5,838 nt of DNA from positions 1 through 5,838 of the forward strand of contig JBGAKX010000208.1 in NCBI GenBank assembly GCA_044224215.1. The letters run 5' to 3'. The first letter of the stretch is position 1; the number at the start of each line of letters is the position of its first letter. Position numbers and translations under genes: made by a program. Below the pieces are notes generated by a model that saw only the letters and a list, made by a program, of their open reading frames with translations, was not told the origin of the DNA and did no database searches. This DNA is from DAOMFM01 sp035429825 (lineage in GTDB: Bacteria; Acidobacteriota; Blastocatellia; UBA7656; JADIYM01). This document shows, in pieces, positions 1 through 5,065 of the stretch.

Positions 1-992
1 GACGCGCGCCACACCGGGGCCGGCAGTCCCACCATGATGCTGTAGGCCCACACCGGAATCGTGCCGGCAGCGAGCCGGATCCAGCGCCCCCGGGTCAGGC
101 GCGACGTCGGCCACAGCAGGCACGCTGCGACGATCGCGATGTGCGCGCCCGAGATGACGAGCACGTGAAACGTTCCCGAATCGCGGTAGATCTCGGCTGT
201 TTCGGCGTCGAGCCAGCTGCCGTCTCCGAGCAGAAGCGCGCGCAGCAGACCCCGATTTCTGGCGCCAAAGTGCTCGTCGAGAAACGCGAACCACGCGTCC
301 CGTTGCGCGTATAGCGCTGAAACCACCGGACAACCGCGGCTGTGGCCGACGAATTCGACGGACTCCGCCCGCGATCGGACCGACGCGTCGAGGCCGCGCC
401 GTCGGAGCGACGTGCGAAGCGGCTCGACGCCCGGATTGAAGAACGCGAGGTCGTCGTCGAGCACTCCGGAAAGGCGCACAACGTCGCCGTAGCGGATGTC
501 ACGCTCGGTTCGCTCGACCGCCGCCTGGTCGCCGCCGATCGAGACCTGGACCAAACCGCGGACGCCGTGCCGCCACGATCCGGGAACGCCGAGACACGAA
601 ACCGCGAGCTCGAGCCTGAGCCTGCCGGGCAGCGCCTGGGGCGCCGTGCGAACCACTCCCTCGAGATACAGCTCGTCTCCAGCCTCCAGCTCGCCGGATT
701 CCACGAGGCGGACGATCGGACGCGATCCGTCGGATACGCGCACCGCGATCGCCCGGGCCGCACCGGCGCATGCGACCGCGCCCAGTGCGAGGGCGAGCGC
801 AACCACACGTTGGCGCGAACAAAGGCCGACAAATACGGCCGCGAGCACGAGCACGACGCCGGCAGCGGCCGACGAGGCGGTACTCATGGACATCGCCGAC
901 GCCAGCCCGATTCCGGTCGCAAAGGTGCACGCGGGGAGCAGCGCCGGCTGCAGACCGGGCCTCAAGTCGTACCGAAAGTCGACGTCGGACAT
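1..992 (-). CDS. comEC: ComEC/Rec2-family DNA-uptake channel protein (N-terminal part, runs off left edge)
   Basis: ComEC is the inner-membrane channel that carries single-stranded DNA into the cytoplasm during natural transformation. Reading the minus strand from the ATG at 992-990 gives 330 codons with no stop to the window edge; full-length family members are usually about 700-850 residues, so less than half is here. Residues about 16-84 form hydrophobic segments typical of the N-terminal membrane region. Residues about 95-225 are a soluble, beta-rich stretch (GDELYLEGVVRTAP) matching the N-terminal DUF4131/OB-like domain. The core motif follows: RALLLGD at 251-257, SGTFHVLVISGAH at 272-284, then more hydrophobic sequence and PVWRA at 326-330. 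These are ComEC competence-domain hallmarks. The upstream frame stays open but holds only GTG/TTG alternatives, so the first ATG was chosen; no good ribosome binding site precedes it. The gene is divergent from the lipoprotein gene. Family assignment is firm; the exact start is less so. Confidence 0.93.
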   Translation of the reverse strand, partial: MSDVDFRYDLRPGLQPALLPACTFATGIGLASAMSMSTASSAAAGVVLVLAAVFVGLCSRQRVVALALALGAVACAGAARAIAVRVSDGSRPIVRLVESGELEAGDELYLEGVVRTAPQALPGRLRLELAVSCLGVPGSWRHGVRGLVQVSIGGDQAAVERTERDIRYGDVVRLSGVLDDDLAFFNPGVEPLRTSLRRRGLDASVRSRAESVEFVGHSRGCPVVSALYAQRDAWFAFLDEHFGARNRGLLRALLLGDGSWLDAETAEIYRDSGTFHVLVISGAHIAIVAACLLWPTSRLTRGRWIRLAAGTIPVWAYSIMVGLPAPVWRA

Positions 993-1162
993 CGTTCCGC
1001 GCACGACCAACGATCGAATTTCCACGGCCGAATGTTGCTCGAAGGGAACATGGCAGGGTTGCGACCGTATAGAAAACTGCTACCATTGCGGGTTCTTAGA
1101 GCGCGCGACCCCGCCGATGGCTGGTATTGAGCCTGCGGCATTCGCGCTCTCACGGACCAACC

Positions 1163-1179
1163 TGACATTGACGTTGTCA
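1163..1179. promoter_or_regulatory. TGACA-N7-TGTCA dyad, possible operator
   Basis: A perfect 5-base inverted repeat with a 7-base centre lies about 30 bases upstream of the lipoprotein start codon, close to where RNA polymerase would sit if the promoter is nearby. The size and spacing suit a dimeric regulator, but 5-base arms occur often by chance. No regulator gene lies next to it. Operator function is inference only. Confidence 0.2.
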
Positions 1180-1190
1180 CGGAAACATTC

Positions 1191-1200
1191 GAAAGGCGGG
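1191..1200 (+). promoter_or_regulatory. Ribosome binding site of the lipoprotein gene
   Basis: The purine-rich GAAAGGCGGG ends 9 bases before the ATG at 1210 and is a serviceable Shine-Dalgarno sequence. It supports 1210 as the start over in-frame upstream codons, which would place non-hydrophobic, shadow-like sequence ahead of the signal peptide. Confidence 0.6.
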
Positions 1201-1209
1201 ATTCATTTC

Positions 1210-2367
1210 ATGCGTAGATCGATTGCTCTTTGCGTGTCCCTCGCGATTGCGGGACTTCTCGGAGGTTGCACGTCGCAGGCAACGGCGCCCGGAAAACCGG
1301 GTGCGCCGACACTTACCGTGCTGGGTGCGACCAGCTTTGCATCAGGCGACGTGTTTCAGGCGTTGCCCCCGGGCGACATGATCATGACCGTGGACGCGGG
1401 AACGTTGATCAACACGACGATCCCCGGAATCCTCTCGAACCAGCCCGATCACAAGGCCAAGTTCGACGCGGACATGAAGGAAGCCATCGAAAAGACGGGC
1501 GTCGATCCCAAGCAGCTCAAGCTTGTCGCTGTGTCCCTGAAGTTCCCCGTTGGCGGCAAGGGAGATCCCCAGTTCGCCGCGCTCCTCACAGGGACCTTCG
1601 ATTCGACCAAATTGACCGAGTCGCTCAAGAAGGACCCCAAGACAGGCGTTGAGCGAAAGACCGAGGACTACAACGGCAAGACGATCTACATTCTCGACAA
1701 GCCATCGGACGGCACCTCGACACCGGCCGCCGACCCCGCTCAGCAGGGCGGAATCACGCTGCTCGACCCATCGACGCTCGCATTTGGCGGTCCGATCGCC
1801 TCGCTGAAGGCCGCGATCGACGCACAGGGTAAGACGGCCGACAACGCAACCAAGGACACGGACCTGTTCTCGGCGTTCAAGTCGACCAAGGAGTCCAGCC
1901 TGATGCGCTTCGCGATGCGCGTCCCGGCGGACCAGATGAAGAAGGAGTCGTCGAATCCGATGGAGGCGAGCTTCTCCGCCGCCAAGTACTTCTTTGGCAG
2001 CCTTGACGGCGCCAACGGGCTTTCAGTCGACCTGACGGCTCGTGCCGCAACGGCCGAAGACGCCAAGCCGATGTACGACAGCCTGACCAAGATGCTCGAC
2101 GAAGGAAAGACGAAGATGGCGGGTCAGGAGCAGTTGAAGTCGATCCTTTCGGTTCTGGAGAAGACGACCGTCACGTCGGACGGCGCGGACGTGAAGGTAT
2201 CGATGAACATCCCGTCTGACACGATGAACCAGATTGCAAAGGACATGGGCCAGATGTTCGGCGGAATGATGGGCGGCCCGGGCATGGACCATGGCGGCAT
2301 GCATGGCTCGCAAAACGATATGGGGCATCCCGACGGTTCTGACGACGAGAAGAACGACGATAACTAG
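1210..2367 (+). CDS. Secreted lipoprotein of unknown function with Met/His/Gly/Asp-rich C-terminal tail
   Basis: The product has 385 residues. A lipoprotein signal peptide is clear: MRRS, a hydrophobic stretch from I5 to L17, and the lipobox LGGC with Cys20 as the lipidated residue. Thr follows the Cys, which in the enterobacterial rule would not retain the protein in the inner membrane. The mature protein opens with a Pro/Gly/Ala linker, then an alpha/beta-looking domain from about residue 45 to 345. This contains LPPGDMIMTVDAGTLINTTIP (the DMIMTVDAGTLI part at about 56-67), FAALLTGTFD (about 122-131), YNGKTIYILD (about 154-163) and LDPSTLAFGG. From memory, this order (a sentence like 'X is a dimension the protein measures' would be unjustified) resembles uncharacterised secreted proteins of Acidobacteriota; I cannot name a Pfam family. 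The last 40 residues (346-385) hold 7 Met, 3 His, 11 Gly and 7 Asp and end acidic. Starting at 1210 is supported by the ribosome binding site and signal peptide. The gene stands alone between a divergent promoter region and a strong terminator. Confidence 0.87.
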   Translation: MRRSIALCVSLAIAGLLGGCTSQATAPGKPGAPTLTVLGATSFASGDVFQALPPGDMIMTVDAGTLINTTIPGILSNQPDHKAKFDADMKEAIEKTGVDPKQLKLVAVSLKFPVGGKGDPQFAALLTGTFDSTKLTESLKKDPKTGVERKTEDYNGKTIYILDKPSDGTSTPAADPAQQGGITLLDPSTLAFGGPIASLKAAIDAQGKTADNATKDTDLFSAFKSTKESSLMRFAMRVPADQMKKESSNPMEASFSAAKYFFGSLDGANGLSVDLTARAATAEDAKPMYDSLTKMLDEGKTKMAGQEQLKSILSVLEKTTVTSDGADVKVSMNIPSDTMNQIAKDMGQMFGGMMGGPGMDHGGMHGSQNDMGHPDGSDDEKNDDN

Positions 2368-2375
2368 CTGCCGGT

Positions 2376-2396
2376 GCGGTCCTCGACGAGGACTGC
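2376..2396 (+). other. Small hairpin just upstream of the terminator
   Basis: Bases 2376-2384 pair with 2388-2396 (core GTCCTC/GAGGAC, one G-T wobble near the base) around a 3-base loop, starting 9 bases after the lipoprotein stop codon and directly before the terminator stem. It has no T-run of its own. It could stabilise the mRNA 3' end or be a chance fold. Confidence 0.5.
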
Positions 2397-2398
2397 AA

Positions 2399-2441
2399 GA
2401 AAGAGAGCCGCGCGGATTCATTCCGCGCGGCTCTCTTTTCG
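2399..2441 (+). terminator. Rho-independent terminator of the lipoprotein gene
   Basis: Bases 2399-2417 pair perfectly with 2423-2441, giving a 19-bp stem with a TTCAT loop. The stem core is GAGAGCCGCGCGGA and its complement, and the 3' arm ends in TTTT. It starts 31 bases after the lipoprotein stop. The left flank is rich in A (AAGAAA), so the structure could also stop transcription from the other strand, although no minus-strand gene ends here. The downstream U-tract is short; the long GC-rich stem compensates. Confidence 0.9.
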
Positions 2442-2484
2442 TCTGCGCTTGCAGGCGGCCGGCGGCCGAGAGCCGTTCCTGCGG

Positions 2485-2490
2485 TATCAT
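2485..2490 (+). promoter_or_regulatory. Probable -10 box (TATCAT) for a leaderless rnz transcript
   Basis: TATCAT matches the sigma-70 -10 consensus at 5 of 6 positions. Its last base is 6 bases before the GTG at 2497, so a start site at the usual distance falls on or next to the start codon. I see no -35 match at the expected distance (GC-rich sequence there). The box follows the lipoprotein terminator, so rnz needs its own promoter. Confidence 0.5.
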
Positions 2491-2496
2491 TCGCGT

Positions 2497-3435
2497 GTGA
2501 AGTGGACCGTTCTCGGAACAAGCTCGGGCAGGCCGACGCCGCGGCGCAACCTGTCGGCGGGCGCGTTGCAGCTCGACGGGCTATGGGTGCTCTTTGACTG
2601 CGGCGAGGGCACGCAGTATCAGCTGCTGCGAACGGACCTGCGCCTCAGCCGCCTGAGGTATGTGTTCGTCACGCACATGCACGGTGACCACATCCTCGGC
2701 CTCCCGGGCCTGCTCGGCACGTTGAACCTTGCGCGGCACGACCAGCCCGTGGACGTCTATGGCCCCCCGGGAATCGTCCGCTACCTGCGCGAAGTTTCGC
2801 GTGCGACGTACTTCCGGCCGATGTTCGAGCTGAACGTCCACGAGGTCGAGCCGGGTACCGTCGTCTCCACCGACCAGTTCACGGTCGAGGCGGCGCGACT
2901 CGACCATCGAGTCGTCGCCCACGGGTACTCGCTGACTGAATGCGACCGGCCGGGCCGGTTTCGTCTCGAGGACGCGCGTCGGCTCGGTATTCCCGAAGGC
3001 CCGCTCTACGGACGGCTTCAGCGCGGCGAGCAAGTCACGCTCGACGACGGTCGCGTGATCGAACCGTCAGACGTCGTCGATCCGCAGCGATCGGGTCTGC
3101 GCGTCGCGTATGTGACCGACACCGGCCCGACGGATGCGGCGGTCGGGCTTGCGCGCAACGCGGACCTGCTGGTGCACGAGGCCACATACACGACGGAGCT
3201 CGAAAGCGAGGCGCGCGACCGCGGCCACTCGACGGCGGCCGATGCTGCGACGGTGGCGCGGCGGGCGAACGCGCGACACCTCGTCATCACGCACTATTCG
3301 CCGCGCTATGAAGACCCGCGACCGCTTCTGGCCGAGGCGCGCGCCATCTTTCCAAACACGACTGCGGCTCGCGATCTTCTGGAAGTCGACATCGCCGCGG
3401 TGCGGGCGCCCGGCGACGCAGTTCCGGCTGTGTGA
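2497..3435 (+). CDS. rnz: Ribonuclease Z (tRNA 3' processing endoribonuclease)
   Basis: RNase Z is a zinc-dependent metallo-beta-lactamase-fold nuclease that cuts tRNA precursors on the 3' side of the discriminator base in the cytoplasm. The product is 312 residues, the normal length of the short bacterial form. All metal ligands are visible: THMHGDH (H60, H62, D64, H65), H137 in LDHR, D208 in YVTDTGP and H266 in THYSPRY. The spacing matches B. subtilis RNase Z (H63, H65, D67, H68, H140, D211, H269 as I recall it), offset by exactly three throughout. Other family signatures are FDCGEGTQYQ at 33-42, GPPG at 89-92, and HEATY (227-231) with GHSTA (243-247). The GTG at 2497 was chosen because it begins the first beta-strand (VKWTVLGTSSG); longer in-frame ORF sequence reads through the terminator. 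No ribosome binding site precedes it. It converges on the IPT-domain gene, 18 bases away, with no obvious terminator between. Confidence 0.97.
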   Translation: MKWTVLGTSSGRPTPRRNLSAGALQLDGLWVLFDCGEGTQYQLLRTDLRLSRLRYVFVTHMHGDHILGLPGLLGTLNLARHDQPVDVYGPPGIVRYLREVSRATYFRPMFELNVHEVEPGTVVSTDQFTVEAARLDHRVVAHGYSLTECDRPGRFRLEDARRLGIPEGPLYGRLQRGEQVTLDDGRVIEPSDVVDPQRSGLRVAYVTDTGPTDAAVGLARNADLLVHEATYTTELESEARDRGHSTAADAATVARRANARHLVITHYSPRYEDPRPLLAEARAIFPNTTAARDLLEVDIAAVRAPGDAVPAV

Positions 3436-3453
3436 CCGACGGGTCGAACGCGA

Positions 3454-4155
3454 TCAGTGCGGTTTTGTCGCAGCCGGAGCCGGCGCAGGCGCCTGGGAGG
3501 ATCCGCCCGACGCCAATTGCAGGCGCATCGGCTTGGACTTTCCACCGGTAGTGGCGACAACGAGCGGGCCGGTCTTGGCCATCCGCGGAACTGTCACGTC
3601 AATCCGCACCGGCGAGACGACGGCCGGGACGACAGGTTGGGCGACGCCCTTGAAGATGACCTTTGCATCGGGGCTGAATCCCGCGCCGTCGATCAGGATC
3701 CGATCGCCGGGAGCCGGATTCGCGGGTGTCACACTCTTGATCGTCGGCACGACCTGCAGCGACTGTGCGTTGCTCGATCCGCCCTCGGGCGTCACGACGC
3801 GCACCGCTCCCGTGATCGACTCGTTCGGAACGTCGACGGCGATGCGCCGCGGTTCGGCCGTTACGGGTCCCACGAGAAACGTGCTGTTTGCGAATGCAGT
3901 GAACTCGACCGATGCATTCGCGGGAAATCCCGACCCGACCACGCGAATCTCCTGACCGACGTTCGCCGACGGGCCGCGACCCGCCGGCTTGCCGGTCTTT
4001 GCGCGCGACTTGATCGACTGAACCGACATGCCTCCCTGGGCGCTCGCCCGGCCTCCCGAATATGCGCACAACACGAGGATGCCGGCGAAGGCGACGACGA
4101 ATCCCGGCTTGATCCACGGACGCAACGCCACTGACTCGAATAATTGCAGTTTCAT
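3454..4155 (-). CDS. Secreted protein with two IPT/TIG-like domains
   Basis: The product has 233 residues. A signal peptide runs from the Met through a hydrophobic core at about 18-31 to a likely signal peptidase I cut after ASA (37-39), before QGG. Two tandem immunoglobulin-like IPT/TIG repeats follow. The second is clear: IKSVTPANPAPGD (139-151), ILIDGAGFSP (153-162), VIFKG (166-170), ending near 214. The first, about 44-136, is more divergent but has VGQEIRVVGSGFP (66-78) and VRVVTPEGG (118-126). The tail (217-233) is Ser/Ala/Pro-rich and low in complexity. IPT/TIG domains are binding or spacer modules in cell-surface proteins; no enzymatic motif is visible. An upstream in-frame ATG at 4194 exists, but it would lengthen the signal peptide's N-region and overlap the promoter, so 4155 was chosen. 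It stands alone, convergent with rnz and divergent from the zinc-ribbon gene. Confidence 0.86.
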   Translation of the reverse strand: MKLQLFESVALRPWIKPGFVVAFAGILVLCAYSGGRASAQGGMSVQSIKSRAKTGKPAGRGPSANVGQEIRVVGSGFPANASVEFTAFANSTFLVGPVTAEPRRIAVDVPNESITGAVRVVTPEGGSSNAQSLQVVPTIKSVTPANPAPGDRILIDGAGFSPDAKVIFKGVAQPVVPAVVSPVRIDVTVPRMAKTGPLVVATTGGKSKPMRLQLASGGSSQAPAPAPAATKPH

Positions 4156-4163
4156 GGGCGCGG

Positions 4164-4194
4164 ATTGTAGCAGAGGCCCGGTGGAGGTTGTCAC
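4164..4194 (-). promoter_or_regulatory. Promoter of the IPT/TIG protein gene (GTGACA, 19 bp, TACAAT)
   Basis: On the minus strand, GTGACA (4194-4189, 5 of 6 to the -35 consensus) is followed after 19 bases by TACAAT (4169-4164, 5 of 6 to the -10 consensus). The ATG at 4155 begins 8 bases after the -10 box, so the transcript probably starts at or within a base or two of the start codon. There is no room for a ribosome binding site. The spacer is 2 bases longer than optimal. Confidence 0.6.
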
Positions 4195-4216
4195 GCGCCC
4201 TCGGAGCCCCGTTCGG

Positions 4217-4246
4217 TTGTGCGCCGCTCGAACCGTGTTGTATAGT
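4217..4246 (+). promoter_or_regulatory. Possible promoter of the zinc-ribbon operon (TTGTGC, 18 bp, TATAGT)
   Basis: TATAGT at 4241-4246 is 5 of 6 to the -10 consensus. The -35 candidate TTGTGC at 4217-4222 is poor (3 of 6) but well spaced at 18 bases. A start near 4253 would give a leader of about 50 bases before the GTG at 4303. It lies back to back with the IPT gene promoter, the two -35 boxes being about 22 bases apart, so one regulator bound between them could affect both. Confidence 0.45.
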
Positions 4247-4285
4247 CCCCGTGCATCCGCGAGACTGCCCGGTTGACACAGTCAG

Positions 4286-4293
4286 AGAGAGGA
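4286..4293 (+). promoter_or_regulatory. Ribosome binding site that decides the zinc-ribbon gene start
   Basis: AGAGAGGA ends 9 bases before the GTG at 4303, a good Shine-Dalgarno match at good spacing. The upstream in-frame TTG at 4273 has no such site, and it would add ten polar residues ahead of the conserved helix start. This favours 4303. Confidence 0.65.
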
Positions 4294-4302
4294 CGACGCT
4301 CG

Positions 4303-5055
4303 GTGTCCCCTGAACTACAGAAACTCATTCTTCTTCAAGATATTGACGTTAGAACGTTCGAACTGACTGACCGACTTGAAGCAATCCCGGGTGAACGACA
4401 TCAGATAGAGGAGCAGTTCCGTCAGGAAGCTGCGGACTATCTGGGGATCGAGCAGGATCTTGACGACGCGCGCGCGCAACGAGCTCGTGTGGACGTCGAT
4501 CTGGCCGAGTACGAGCAGTCGCACGAGAAGTTCAAGGCGGACCTTATGAAGGTCCGGAACCAGAACGAGTACGGCACGGTGCTGCGCGAGATCGACGCCA
4601 CGAAGAAGAGCATCAGCGCGCTCGAGACGGAAGCGCTCCAGCTGATCGAGCGCATCGAGGCACGCGAGAAGGAGCTCACCGAAAAGGCTCCAGAGTTCGC
4701 TGCCCGCCGGGCCGAGGTCGATCAGCTGCTCGCGACGTTCGATCACGAAGTCGAACGCATCCAAGCCGAGATTGACGAGCTCCGATCGAAGCGGGGCGGC
4801 ATTGCAAAAGAAGTTTCGCCGAACATGCTGCGTGTCTACGACCGAATCGCGCAGACTCGAAAGGGCCGGGCGATGTCCGAGGTTCGCGGCGAGAAGGGCG
4901 CGAGCGGAAAGTGCTCGGCCTGCAACATGGCTCTGCGGCCCGCAGTCTTCAGCCTGATCCGTCGCGGCGAGGAGCTCATCGTCTGCGACAACTGCAGCCG
5001 GATCCTGTTCTATCGCCCGGAACAGGCGGCACCGATCGAAGCAAGCGCTTCCTGA
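4303..5055 (+). CDS. Coiled-coil protein with C-terminal C4-type zinc ribbon (CdsZ/HP0958-like)
   Basis: The 250-residue product has the family's two-part build. Residues about 2-185 are almost all helical and rich in Glu, Arg, Lys, Gln and Ala with heptad-like hydrophobics, forming a long antiparallel coiled-coil hairpin. The C-terminus carries a zinc ribbon with CSAC at 204-207 and CDNC at 228-231, ending in ILFY. VRNQNEYGTVLREI (84-97) matches the conserved N-x-x-EY-x-x-L-x-x-EI helix motif of the zf-RING_7 (PF02591) family. Studied relatives are H. pylori HP0958, which binds RpoN and flagellin mRNA, and chlamydial CdsZ (CT398), linked to RpoN and type III secretion. In most phyla the function is unknown and nucleic acid or protein binding is assumed, so no specific role is claimed here. 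A TTG at 4273 is the alternative start. Only 10 bases separate its stop from the next gene, suggesting one operon. Confidence 0.93.
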   Translation: MSPELQKLILLQDIDVRTFELTDRLEAIPGERHQIEEQFRQEAADYLGIEQDLDDARAQRARVDVDLAEYEQSHEKFKADLMKVRNQNEYGTVLREIDATKKSISALETEALQLIERIEAREKELTEKAPEFAARRAEVDQLLATFDHEVERIQAEIDELRSKRGGIAKEVSPNMLRVYDRIAQTRKGRAMSEVRGEKGASGKCSACNMALRPAVFSLIRRGEELIVCDNCSRILFYRPEQAAPIEASAS

Positions 5056-5065
5056 GCCGCCTTCC

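Larger units (their letters stand above)
993..1209. other. Divergent intergenic region between comEC and the lipoprotein gene
   Basis: These 217 bases separate two divergently transcribed genes and should hold both promoters. On the plus strand the best pair I can see is TTGCGA (1059-1064), a 16-base spacer and TACCAT (1081-1086), each 4 of 6 to the sigma-70 consensus, which is weak. Two inverted repeats are present: AGAGCGCG at 1098-1105 with CGCGCTCT at 1143-1150, and TGACA at 1163-1167 with TGTCA at 1175-1179. No convincing comEC promoter is visible on the minus strand. No open frame here looks like a real gene. Confidence 0.5.

Noticed and set aside
95..832. Long minus-strand frame of 245 codons, and the plus-strand frame at 342-1130.
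   Set aside because: Both are shadows of comEC, very rich in Arg and Ser or in charged residues with no domain; the third minus-strand frame carries the ComEC motifs.
1112..1160. tRNA-like signal on the minus strand: the plus-strand translation reads MAGIEPAAFAL, a peptide often seen when a tRNA is read antisense, and a near T-arm (GCAGG, CTCAATA loop, CCAGC; 4 of 5 pairs) is present.
   Set aside because: No 7-bp acceptor partner exists for the bases after the T-arm, no anticodon stem can be formed, and only about 11 bases separate a D-arm-like stretch from the T-arm. It is at most a decayed remnant. A tRNAscan-SE or ARAGORN run would settle it.
496..1209. Upstream in-frame extension of the lipoprotein frame, giving a 623-residue ORF.
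   Set aside because: It overlaps comEC antisense, is rich in Arg/Ser/Thr/Pro as expected of a shadow frame, and would bury the lipoprotein signal peptide inside the protein.
2374..2496. N-terminal extension of RNase Z from an ATG or earlier codon in the same frame.
   Set aside because: It translates through the terminator hairpin and has no family counterpart; the conserved fold begins at the GTG at 2497.
3436..3453. Possible shared terminator between convergent rnz and the IPT gene.
   Set aside because: The 18-base gap holds only a 4-bp CGAC/GTCG-type fold and no T-run, so no intrinsic terminator can be supported.
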